Of a stretch of DNA of 64,000 bases, positions 33,474-43,051 are shown in pieces. Each line of letters begins with the position of its first letter. The stretch's first letter is position 1. Made by a program: the position numbers and the translations under genes. Origin of the DNA: Cladocopium goreaui (taxonomy: Eukaryota; Sar; Dinophyceae; Suessiales; Symbiodiniaceae). Below the pieces are notes generated by a model. That model was not told where the DNA came from. It saw only the letters and a program-made list of their open reading frames with translations, and searched no databases. The DNA lies in assembly GCA_947184155.2 (NCBI GenBank), contig CAMXCT020006753.1, positions 135,417-199,416 of the forward strand. Reading direction: 5' to 3'.

Positions 33474-33590
33474 TGCCTGACACGGATGGAGACGTCGGAA
33501 GGCCGTCGCTGGGCTCGGCGTCCATGGGAGGAACTGATGGTTGGCCCAGGGGGACGGGAAGACCTCGGAGGCAACGGTTCATCCACCGTT
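33474..33590. other. GC-rich exon candidate
   Basis: On plus, a pyrimidine tract ending TACCAG precedes EPLPDTDGDVGRPSLGSASM then GGTDGWPRGTGRPRRQRFIHR. A minus reading (PMDAEPSDGLPTSPSVSGNG) is also open. The acceptor favours plus. Confidence 0.38.
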
Positions 33591-33700
33591 GATTTGCTGG
33601 GGAATTATAGACAAATGATGATGGTTTCATGGGGAAATTCATGAGGATTTACTGGATTTTAATTGGATTTACTGGATTTAAGTGGGATTTAAGGGGAATT

Positions 33701-33821
33701 TACCCTCTGGCAATCAAACAGGACAATGGAAAATCCTGGATTTATCGATGATTTTCCCATCTAGAAACCCCCCATTTTTTGAGGGGAAGTTCCAATTGCC
33801 ACGTTTGATTAGTGGAAGGTA
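33701..33821. mobile_element. Family B MITE
   Basis: TACCCTCTGGCAATCAAACA at the left, CACGTTTGATTAGTGGAAGG at the right, with AAAATCC/GGATTTA subterminal words. Confidence 0.62.
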
Positions 33822-34563
33822 ACATAGTACTTGTTATACGTTTTACGTTTTATGGATTTTTATGGTGTATTGTTTAATGATGTGTTCTGTCTTGAAAAAT
33901 AATGATAAGCGATGGAATACTATCTCAAGCTGGAACCGTGATCATATTGCGATCAAAGATGAAACAACATTGTAACATGTGCTGGTTGGCAGTTGCGGCA
34001 CCACAGAGCTGGAGGATGAGAGTAGTGCAGCTAATCCCAATAGGGTACCGTCCATTAGGGGCATATGCATCCCAGTTGGTGACTGTCTAATAACCATGCT
34101 TGTGACCCATTTGTGGGGAGTTAAGCGTTCCAAATTCTGGGTGGACGTTGAAAAACTCTATTTTAAGACACTCTTTAAGCCCAAGAAATAACTAGAACAT
34201 GGCAATCTACAAGATTCGAACTGGTGCCAAACACCGATCCAAGAGAATGACAAGTTCAGCTCTAAGGGCCAATTTTGCCATTTTTTTGTGGAAAACCCAC
34301 GCTGAATCATTCCACTTGGACGTGGCCCTTAATTCCTGCAGCTTATCTCTATGCTAGTGCAGCCCCTCCTTCGGACGTCGTTCCGGCTTTATTCATCCGT
34401 CTATCAATGTCTACTCACATAGCTATCCGTTCATCATCCATGATTCACGCTACAGGCTGGACTCTAGCGGTCACCATCTGGTCAAAAGAAGTAAGCTCAA
34501 TGAGTTGGCCAAAATCCTTTTAGTTGGTTTAAAACCACATATAAACCTCATTGCCAAATCACA

Positions 34564-34667
34564 TCTGTTTGTTGCTTCACAAACTTGAAAAACCTGGCCC
34601 TGGCAGCCAAGCTGCTCTCCCGGATGTGCTGCAAGGCTCGCGGAAGTGTGGGATGGGTCAAAAGGTG
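34564..34667 (+). CDS. Coding-like stretch, helical
   Basis: The plus frame reads FTNLKNLALAAKLLSRMCCK then ARGSVGWVKR up to AAAAG|GTGTGC, a usable donor. The preceding acceptor is unclear. Leu/Ala/Lys-rich and helix-forming. No family recognised. Confidence 0.35.
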
Positions 34668-34799
34668 TGCCAAAGGTGGACAGATTTCCTGGCAGCCATG
34701 AGATGCCCCCCTTTTCCCCGTGGGCGGGCCTCCAATATGAAGCGGTTAAGAACGGCTTATATAACCATGATTAAACCATGACTGATAGTCAGTTGTAGT

Positions 34800-36060
34800 C
34801 AGTTGTAGTCAGTTATAGTCAGTTATAGTATGTTATAGTCAGATTAACCATGATTAAGCTATGAATTGATTGCAACGGGTTGTATATATTCATTTAATGT
34901 CAGCTATGGTTAGATAACAATGTTTATCAATCCAGGTGGTATCATCCACAAACTAACTGGTTCAGCTGCTGGGCCACCATGCCAACCAATCCATCATTGG
35001 TGGTCATGATCAATAGATATGGCAAAAAAAAGACTCCACAAACCAATCCAATCATATTGGAGAATATATATAATATAAATATATAATACTATATATTTAC
35101 ATGAACATATCTCCAACTGATGGCGGTTTACCCTCGATCTGTTGGTCAAACCTGAAAGCCACAATGAGAGATGTCGAACCATTTTTGGATATGTTTGGTG
35201 AATTTGAATCCTAGTTAAGCCCAGTTTGTTGGGACATTTGAAACTTGCAAGCAAAAACTTTCGGATCCTCCTGCCATTTTTTAAGGAAATTGTTTCAGGA
35301 CATGTTCCAAGGCTCAACTCCCAGTGGCTGTTGGTCTCGTAGCGCCAAACCCAGGACTTTGCCCATGGCCTGCGTTTCAAGGACGAGAAAGTCATACCGA
35401 GGCCCAACGAAAATGACAATTGAGTGTTGGAGAACAACAAATTATATCTATATCTATATATGTGTATATATATATATATGTTTGTATGTGTATGTATATA
35501 CATATACATGTATATACATGTATACATGTACACGTGTGTACATGTGTATATATATATATACATACCCAACAAAGGCTGGATGTAGTTGTGAAATCATATT
35601 TGGGACCCTGCTTTGAAATTGTTTTATATTAAACGCACAGGGTGTATATGTATTTATATGGGGATACAATCGGGAAAGAATGGGAACCTGCACTGGTACA
35701 TGTATGTATGTATATATACATATATATACAAATATAATGTATATATGCATATAAGTGCATATGTATAAACTGTTTGCATATGTATATACTGTAAACATAT
35801 ATGTAGTGCAACATTAATGGTGATCAGTTTATCTTATACACAGTTTGTACATTGGGATCTCTATTGGGATATGTATGGGGATATCTTAAACCTAACCCCT
35901 TAAAATTGCGAGCTCACCAGAAAAACCTGGCGTTTCCAACAACCGTGAATCCCAATCCCATTGATCTGGTCGGCTCAGCTGAGCCACGCATTGCAAAATA
36001 GTCCTAGTCATTGGGGCCATAATCATTCATTATATCCCCGTGCTTGATTATCATCGTTTT
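34800..36060. other. No confident gene
   Basis: AGTTATAGTC-type short repeats at 34790-34850, AT microsatellites at 35060-35100, 35440-35560 and 35690-35800. 35240-35410 has balanced composition but no clear exon. Confidence 0.35.
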
Positions 36061-36069
36061 TCCTGAAAG

Positions 36070-36233
36070 GATGGGACATGCCCATGGTACCAGACCAACG
36101 CGACCTCCAGGCGCTTCAAATCTCCTCCAGGCTTCAGGCGGGCATAGCAGGTGCCATCAACACAACCTCAGGGGATCAGTCATTCTTATCGCGCCTGACT
36201 ACTTCGGGGTGCTGCTCTTGGGGTGATTTTTGA
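36070..36233 (+). CDS. Exon, possibly terminal
   Basis: After a pyrimidine-rich acceptor (TTTTTCCTGAAAG) the frame reads WDMPMVPDQRDLQALQISSR then LQAGIAGAINTTSGDQSFLS and on to a TGA at 36231. The stop may be real or the exon may end earlier at a GGTGATT site. No family recognised. Confidence 0.4.
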
Positions 36234-36261
36234 TGGGTATAATCATGGGAATCTCTAGTCC

Positions 36262-36712
36262 CATTTAAATATATATAAATATGATATATATGATATATAT
36301 ATATATGATATATATACATATGAAATATATATATGAAATATATATATGAAATATATATGATATATGTGTATGATATATATATATCATATATATATATGAC
36401 ATATATATATATAGATAAATATATATGTAAATGAAATATATGTGTTTCTAAATGTATATGATTTACATATATATGTATATTATATATATATATGATCTGT
36501 GTATATATATATATATGATTTATATATATATGTATGCATGATATATAAATATATATATATATGAGATATGTATATGTATATGATATATATATATGATAGA
36601 TATGTATATATATATATACATATCATATATGATATAAATATATATATATATGATATATATATATATATGATAGATATGTATATATATATTATATGATATA
36701 TATATATATATA
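36262..36712. repeat. ATATGATATAT microsatellite
   Basis: About 0.45 kb of (AT)n with regular G insertions. Confidence 0.9.
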
Positions 36713-36906
36713 TGCTAGCGCCCCCAAAACCTACCTTTGCCTGCTTACTATTATCACTCCGTGTGATTTTGTTCTGCGCCAGAGCAGAGGAGACAGACGC
36801 AATCTGATGGTTTTGCAAGGAAAGGAGGTTATGAGATGTTATGAGACCAAGACTGTTCAAGACGCGTTTTTTTCACTGCTTTTGTTCCCCGCAGCAGTCA
36901 GACAAT

Positions 36907-37801
36907 TCACTTGGCAAAGTGCCAAGCACACAAAATGCCAGATGCAGCCCACAGATCGCAGTTCCTGTGCCAGTACTCATACTCTGCACTGCGGATTTTC
37001 AACCGCAAAAGAGGACTCCCTACCTGGCAATGCTGGTTCAATTGCGTCCGTTCTTTGAGGAAGTGCCAGGTACGGTCAATAATCTGGGTACCGCCTTTGG
37101 TTTTGAATTTGCGACCAGTCTTTGGGTCCTTATGGGTGGAAAATTTTCACATACGTAGGCTTTCTCCACACCCACTTGCCTTTGACCTTCACACGCTTCT
37201 TGCAATGACATACCTGATCATGAAGGACACCACTCACCTTGACCTTGGAAGACTTGGCGGAGTCAGTGTGCAGGACGATGGCACGATCTTGGAGGTGCTT
37301 GGTGGCTATATATAGCGGACGCCACTCCACCTTCCGGATTGCACCTGGACCAGGCGCTCTCTGAGCAGACGTTTGGGGAGTCAATCTTTTCAAAAGAAGC
37401 GTGTGTGGAGAACCCCGCTGCACAATGCCGCACCATTGTTCCCAGATCATGGGTTGCCCGGGATTGTCGGCCAAGTCCTTCAGGTCGGTGTTGGTGAAAG
37501 TGGCCTCATCTGCCTCCACATCTGTCCATCCCTGCCGTTTCCAAACACAATTGATCGCTCCTTCTCTTCAACCCAGCCCTTGCGAAGATGATTCAGCCGC
37601 TTCCCCATATCTTCGATGGCTTTGTGGTTGAGAGCAAGAATGCAATGGATGGCAGGGTGCGAGACTCGATTGAGCAGCAAGAAGAGCAAGGCGGACTGGG
37701 TCTGCAAAGGTGTGTGGCTACTACCTCTTCCGTCTACGAAAATGGGATGTAGGTGATGAGGATTGATGTACGACTGGCAGCCCTTGCGATTGCAACGATG
37801 T
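36907..37801 (-). pseudogene. ISXO2/IS1595-like DDE transposase, catalytic part, two frameshifts
   Basis: The minus strand reads HRCNRKGCQSYINPHHLHPI (zinc-binding end and start of the domain), then ALLFLLLNRVSHPAIHCILA, EADEATFTNTDLKDL (first Asp), WEQWCGIVQRG, RAPGPGAIRKVEW, VVLHTDSAKS-like HTDSAK (second Asp) and a C-terminal KIRSAEYEYWHRNCDLWAAS to a TGA at 36907. This is the ISXO2-like family (IS1595/Merlin-related), which I recall as multi-copy in Symbiodinium-type genomes. A one-base loss near 37529 and a one-base gain at 37132 break the frame, so it is a pseudogene unless these are assembly errors. The N-terminal part lies at 42357-42679 on the same strand. Confidence 0.8.
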
Positions 37802-38437
37802 CTAATGTATATATACGGCTTTAAGGCTGTGACCTTAAGGTTCCAGTTTGCTGAAGCTGTGGTTACCAGGGCTGCAAGAGCCTGACGGTTCCGTGAGTAG
37901 TTTTTATGGGCGGTGCACGGTGTGGTTGGCGAAAGATTCCAATTTTGAAGGCTTCGAGATTCCGCGGTTCTTTCTTTTTCTTTTCTTCATTTTCCACGCA
38001 TGCAAAAAAAAAGGTCAAAGGATAGCAGGCTGATTTTTTTCTCACCAAGCACTGTTCCTTCCACATTGCCCCTTTGAAAAATGGGAATAATGAATGATTA
38101 CCAAGGGAGGCGCGCCTAGCTAAAAGCAGAATAATATAAACGGCGACGCCAGGCAAGGTAATCATTATATAATTACATTATGTAATCATAATGTTTCATT
38201 CCAGTTAGATATCTTCTATTTTGGGTGGTTCTATTTTTGGGGCCTTATCTACGCTTTTGCTTGTCTTTTTGCTTTTTGACTGATTTTTTTCCCATGTATA
38301 TCTTTTGGGAGAAACGGCAGTGTGCTTATATGCTCTTTGCGAAGACCCCTTTCGCTCCTCACCGTTTCTCCCTTACCATATAAAAATCTATCGTGTGTAT
38401 TCATAATGCGTCTATATCTAGCATGTCTGCATCTACC

Positions 38438-38503
38438 GCCCGTGGGGATGTGCCTTCTTGGAAACTTCCGCACCCGGAGCGCTTCGCTCCCCCCACGGAC
38501 GGT
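38438..38503. repeat. Imperfect inverted repeat, GC-rich
   Basis: CCGCCCGTGGGG pairs with CCCCACGGACGG (one mismatch) around a 42-nt loop that itself holds the hairpin GGAGCGCTTCGCTCC. Confidence 0.55.
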
Positions 38504-38643
38504 CAGATGATAAAAAACAAAACGACCTCTCATATCTACTCTATCTAGAAAAAAAAGGATCTGATGCCAATAATAGACCCCGATGGGAATTTATCTGGGC
38601 TTGATTGAGCCCTCCAGCAACTTCATACTCATGAGTTATCAAA

Positions 38644-38806
38644 ATTCGCTACTTCCTATGACCATTTTGTTAAGGGGGGGGGCGCCGACATCGAATTTAT
38701 TTTCATGAGGGATCCAAATTCGCCACGCTTTATAACGAATTTTGACGGGGGTAATAATATCAACTTTATCTTCACAACGGATCAAAAATTCGAAACATAA
38801 GGGGGG
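38644..38806. repeat. Tandem 70-74-bp repeat
   Basis: Two full units and a partial third start with ATTCG (38644, 38718, 38788). Shared words are GACATCGA/CAACTTTAT and TCTTCA…GGATC. Two more units lie at 39912-39999. Confidence 0.55.
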
Positions 38807-39006
38807 TTGAGACTCACGAATGAGATATAAACCCGAGTTTAATTATCAGAAACCCATAGTTGTGGCCGTGCATCAGTTACAAATACTTGTAACCCAATTT
38901 ATGGAATGTATAATCCCATTTATAACCAGTTATAACTGGTTATAAATGGCCATAGCTTCATGGATTATGATCATCCCCAACATATCAAACGTTGAAATGA
39001 TTTGGG

Positions 39007-39152
39007 GGATTTCAAAAATAGGGGTACCCCTAAATCATCAATTTTAATGGTATTTTCCATTATAAACCATCATTTGGGGGTACCCCCATTTATGGAACCC
39101 CCCCCTGATTTTCCACCATAAACCATCCAGCTATTGGGGTACCCGGGTACCC
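39007..39152. repeat. Family D repeat with GGGGTACCCC words
   Basis: Contains AGGGGTACCCCTAAATCATC, TTGGGGGTACCCCCATT and AACCATCCAGCTATTGGGGT. The KpnI-like GGTACC palindromes and the CCATTATAAACCATC word mark this family. Confidence 0.55.
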
Positions 39153-39165
39153 TCCGTGACTTAAC

Positions 39166-39291
39166 CTCGGGCCAGGCCCTAGCCCTAGCCCGGGCTGAGA
39201 CTTCGGACCCCAGATGCCCTTGACAGTCTTTGCAATGCAGGCCACAGGTCTTGCAAATCTTGCTACCTAAGGATGCCAGAAGCACTGACAT
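39166..39291 (-). CDS. Exon with a four-cysteine zinc-binding motif
   Basis: From ATG (39291) the minus frame reads MSVLLASLGSKICKTCGLHC then KDCQGHLGSEVSARARARA to a donor GAG|GTTAAG. C-x2-C-x4-C-x2-C is a typical zinc-ribbon or treble-clef spacing. The Arg/Ala part that follows is basic. It lies inside the interval that could be an intron of the transposase gene. No specific family. Confidence 0.45.
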
Positions 39292-39911
39292 ACTGCCGGA
39301 TTCAGGCCAAACAAAGGATCCGGCAATGTGGACTGGGATCTCTTTGGAGCATGTCTCCGCATATATATATACATGATTACATATATATATAATAAAAAAA
39401 GTGTATGTATATATATATAAGCTATATATAGCTATATGTTATATGCATTCGAAAACGGTCCAAGTCCCTGTGGAACTGCCCGGGATTGAAGCCGCCAGCA
39501 GTTCCATGAAGGAGAAGAGAACCACGGTGAGGTCCAACCAGTTCCTGGGCTCTCAGTCGGCCATCAAGTGGGAATCTACTAGCTGGGTGGTCGAGCCCTA
39601 CCCCGCTGAAAAATATGACGGTGGTTTTGGGATGATTATTCCAGGTATTTCATACTACCTCGGGAAATGTTCTCCTTGGCCCGCCCCGGCCATTTGAACA
39701 TACGGGATCCACCTCATTTAAACATACGTTAAATACAATCGCTTTACCAGGGGTGGAGAAATTCAGGCAAAAATGGGGGTACCATTGTTCTAGATTAGCA
39801 GATAAATAAAAGGCTGATGACATGTCTGATTGACGCATGGAGACACATTCACCATCCCCCCCATCACCGTCGGCATCCAGCCATCAAGCTGGTTGCATTC
39901 GGGAGATAAAA

Positions 39912-39999
39912 ATTCGCCCTCTTATCAGAACAGTTTGTTGCAGGGGATGAACAACATCGACTTTCTCTTCATGGGGGACACCCACATTCGCCCAACATC
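39912..39999. repeat. Further units of the 74-bp repeat
   Basis: ATTCGCCCTCTTATCAGAAC… and a second ATTCGCCC start exactly 74 bp later; shares AACATCGACTTT and TCTTCATGGGGGA with the units at 38644-38806. Confidence 0.55.
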
Positions 40000-40054
40000 G
40001 TCTTTTTTCTCTGTTCCTGCCGCTGCCTTGCTCTTGGTGTTTTTGCGCCTGTCA

Positions 40055-40100
40055 CCCCCCTCCCACCGGACGGCTTTGTGCTCGTCCGGTGGGAGGGGGG
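40055..40100. repeat. Perfect 18-bp hairpin, GC-rich
   Basis: CCCCCCTCCCACCGGACG and its exact complement flank the 10-nt loop GCTTTGTGCT. The strongest secondary-structure element in the window apart from MITEs. Flanks are also GC-rich on the right (CTGCGCGGCGAC). Confidence 0.9.
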
Positions 40101-40239
40101 CCTGCGCGGCGACTTCTGTACTGCGGTCTTCCTGCGGCGGGGCGCGTTGGCAGGGCGATATGGTCATTCGACTTTCTTTTGGAAAATTTCCGTCGTCCGG
40201 TATCATTACAAGATGTTTATATGCGTGCATTCATGTAAG

Positions 40240-41050
40240 GACGCATTCTCATTCTCTCGCCGCTCTCTCTCTCTCTCTCTCTATATCTTCATCATCTTTG
40301 GATCGGTGCATAGTATAATATCACACATCTTCTCTGGGATTGTATAGCGATGGGGGCTCTTTCGTGATTTCTGAGGTCTACGTCGTGCCATGATGGTGCT
40401 GAGGTAGCGGAATTCTGATTTGTGGGCTGGTAGTATCAGATCGGTTGATATACATACATGCATATGCATATATATATATACTATGTTTTAAGACCTTTGA
40501 AGAACTTATTGGTTTCTTTCTCTATTTTATATATATATATATCATACATAATCAGATTTCAATTTACGTAAACAGACGGAGCAATAAAAGACACAGAATG
40601 TCAAATATATCGATGATCCTACGGGTGCACATACACGGAGATGCACTCATACCTCATACACACACATACACACACATACAGATACTATGCGGATAGACCC
40701 AGAGACCCCACGTCGGTTCCCAAAGCCGTCCTCAGTGCTCAGTCTCGGCCCTTTTCTTCTCCTGACGGGGGAAACCGTGCGGGAATGTGCCGTGTGAAGA
40801 GGCCAGTGGATGGGAATTGGGGATGTCGCAATCTTTAGCGAAGTGGAATGGCCACTACATCCTTCGATCTATATCATGGTGTACAGTCAATGTTTTCGGG
40901 GTGTCCAGGATGTAAAGACCGGGCTTTTAATATATACAACTAGTCTTGCCAAATAGGAATTTCGAATGCCAAGTCTTGAAGTTGCACACCAATGCTTATA
41001 ATTTTAACGGTTTGAAATATCGTTACATGGAAGATGGAAAGTTGCCCTTT
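40240..41050. other. No gene seen
   Basis: A (CT)n run at 40260-40285, TATATA tracts near 40465 and 40530, and CACACATA repeats near 40660. Otherwise AT-rich without exons. Confidence 0.35.
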
Positions 41051-41106
41051 GCGAAAAATTAAGTGAGTGCTCGTGCGCATTCCGGGCCCCAGCCACACTC
41101 CCCGGC

Positions 41107-41290
41107 CTCAGGCTTGGTCAGCTTGGTCCAGCTGCCTCACCCGACCCAGGAGTGCCCTTACGTGCTGGGCAATCCTCCTTGCCGGCGTTGGCGGTCCCTC
41201 CGCAAAGCGAGGGCTTGGCGAGCGGCTGCTGACAGCAGCTTCTTGACTCGCCGCAGGCGCTGAAGCTCCAGCACCGTGCCGACAACCATC
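41107..41290 (-). pseudogene. Basic-helix coding remnant
   Basis: The minus frame reads MVVGTVLELQRLRRVKKLLS then AAARQALALRRDRQRRQGG to a stop. A second frame continues with RIAQHVRALLGRVRQLDQAD, which suggests a frameshift near 41165. GC-rich. Probably part of a mobile-element gene. No family recognised. Confidence 0.38.
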
Positions 41291-41724
41291 TCCTTCGATG
41301 TGAATCAGATCAGGGTGGGTCCAATTTAAGGGGTCTAGATTTATACAGATAGGCATAGCTAGATCGTAGAGGCATACACATATAAATAAATAAATATATA
41401 TATATGTATGTATGTTGATATTTACATAAACAGTGGATCTACTGTAGGTGTGTAACCTCTTCGTTCGATTTTTTCCTTCTTTATTGCATCCATTGATCTT
41501 TCTGCACTAAGAGATGTCTCAATCCTGAATGGCCGATCGTTATATCATGTCTTTTTTATAAACATTAGATATTGTTATCTTTTTAGACCTCATAAACTCT
41601 GTTCTCAAGTCGTTGTTTTCGAGGAGATGCATCGGGCCATCGGTGATCAACCTACTTGCTCCAGCAATCTGTGATAGAATCAAGATAATTGATGGTGCAT
41701 CATTCGTGCTAGTTAATTCTATAT

Positions 41725-41990
41725 CTGAGTCATCATGAATGCACTCCGGTTGGTCCTCGAAGGTCTGCCGCTCGCGTTGGTCAGCGTTCCTCGGAGGGAA
41801 CTGGCTGCATTCTGCGAGCAACTGGCTCGTGCGAGTCCTCGAGTAGCCGAGTTGGTACAGGGCCTGGCGCACCTCCCCTGTGTTGCTGTTCTTGCGCACC
41901 TTGAGGCCGTACACGAGGCTCTGGACCGGTCCCACCATTTTTACTTGGCGCGGAGTGGAGGCACGGGTGTGCGAGCTTGGGTTCTTCAGG
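41725..41990 (-). CDS. Exon-like ORF with a helix-turn-helix-like segment
   Basis: The open minus-strand frame (41540-42169) has its coding-like part here: RQVKMVGPVQSLVYGLKVRK, then NTGEVRQALYQLGYSRTRTS and QLLAECSQFP, then an acidic tail (HDDSDIEL). The VRQALYQLGYSRTRTSQLL segment has the spacing of a DNA-binding helix-turn-helix. In a transposon-rich neighbourhood this may belong to a mobile-element protein, but that is inference. An alternative frame is open over part of it. Confidence 0.42.
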
Positions 41991-42356
41991 GCGGCTGCGG
42001 TTGATGCTGTGTCGCAAGGACATCGGTCATAGATGATAGCTGGTGATGTAGATGCAGTATTGGGGAGAATCTTGGAAGCAAACGGCAATCCATCACCTCT
42101 TACGGAACCAGCTAAAATATGGGTGGTCAGAGCCACCTGTCCTAGAAATATGGCTCCAGTAGTCGGCAATTATCTTCCAAGTGTATAACTATCCAAATAT
42201 GGGGTGTCCGGTATGTCCGGTATAAGTGGTACAATGTAGTCATCATCCAAATTTGTGCTGTTGCACGAACCAAGTTAACTTAGCATCCCTTAGCACTCCA
42301 GACGCTCGGCCAAGGGACCAAACTTGCGGAGGGCATCCGTGCACCAACTGGGGGGC

Positions 42357-42679
42357 ATCCCGTGGCCACCATTGGGTTGAAGCTTTGACAATGTACCCTT
42401 TTCACATCGAGGGCATATCTTGCCTGTCCAATCTTGTAGCAGCCCATCTTGTCGAAGTAGTTTGACCACTTGAGAGTCACTGGCTTGCAGAAAGTCTGTC
42501 AACTTGCGCTTCCAGGCTGCTCGGTCCATACGTTGCTCTTGAACAGCATCCTTGGCGCGCACATACGGCACCTTCTTCCACGCACTGGTCTTGGCCTTGG
42601 CAGGCCTCTTCAAGACAGACCTCCCTTTGCCCTTTTTGGAATCGGGAAAACGGTTGAAAGCGCCGCGCTGCGGAGCCAT
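42357..42679 (-). CDS. ISXO2-like transposase, N-terminal exon
   Basis: From ATG (42679) the minus frame reads MAPQRGAFNRFPDSKKGKGR (basic), then RMDRAAWKRKLTDFLQASDS, VVKLLRQDGLLQDWTG and a zinc half-site KICPRCEKGTLSKLQ. This matches the N-terminal region of dinoflagellate ISXO2-like transposases as I recall it. The second zinc half (HRCNRKGC) and the catalytic part lie at 36907-37801. The open frame runs on to 42290, but the residues beyond GHG look non-family, consistent with an intron or break at 42356. N-terminal frame intact; whole gene broken. Confidence 0.68.
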
Positions 42680-42726
42680 GGTGCAGATGCAAAGAATCTA
42701 GACTGTGAACCCAAAAGCTATATGGA

Positions 42727-42872
42727 ATGAAGTCCTTTGTCACAACGGACGAGAAACAAACTTGTCCTGGCCGCTAACATGATGTAAAGCTGGCAGAGAA
42801 CTGCTGTCGAGCATATGCAACAAATGGCATCTAGGAAGAGGATGAGCCCAAGGATGATAGAAGGATGTCCAC
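42727..42872 (+). pseudogene. Inverted fragment of the P-loop NTPase gene
   Basis: The plus strand reads KSFVTTDEKQTCPGR-stop-HDVKLAENCCRAYATNGI-stop-EEDEPKDD. The large minus-strand pseudogene reads KSFVTTEENQTCHGRYNDVK and NCCRANAANDIQEEDEPKDD. This is a second, diverged copy in opposite orientation with two stops. It lies between the transposase N-terminus and the main copy. Confidence 0.75.
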
Positions 42873-43051
42873 CCAACCGGGAAGTCACACAGCAATCAGC
42901 AAAGAAGAGTTGCAACACCATGCGTGCCGGCATGCGCAACACTTTTTTTGCTTCGCAGGAAACTTCAAGTTGCCACCTATACACACACAATTCCCGAAGC
43001 ATTGTGTGGAGATAAAGAGACAATTTCTCGAGCAGCGATGCCTGAGAGGAT

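Larger units (their letters stand above)
37802..42356 (-). other. Putative 4.6-kb GC-AG intron or insertion inside the transposase gene
   Basis: Joining GGGAT at 42357 to A at 37801 across a GC donor and a TTAG acceptor gives GHG-I-HRC, in frame and as expected for the family. The interval holds dispersed 74-bp repeats, a family D repeat, a perfect hairpin and other exon-like stretches. It may instead be an insertion, or the two ends may be separate copies. Confidence 0.35.

Noticed and set aside
34190-34260. GATTCGAACTGGTGCC, resembling a tRNA T-arm on the minus strand
   Set aside because: No acceptor stem, D-arm or anticodon arm could be paired around it.
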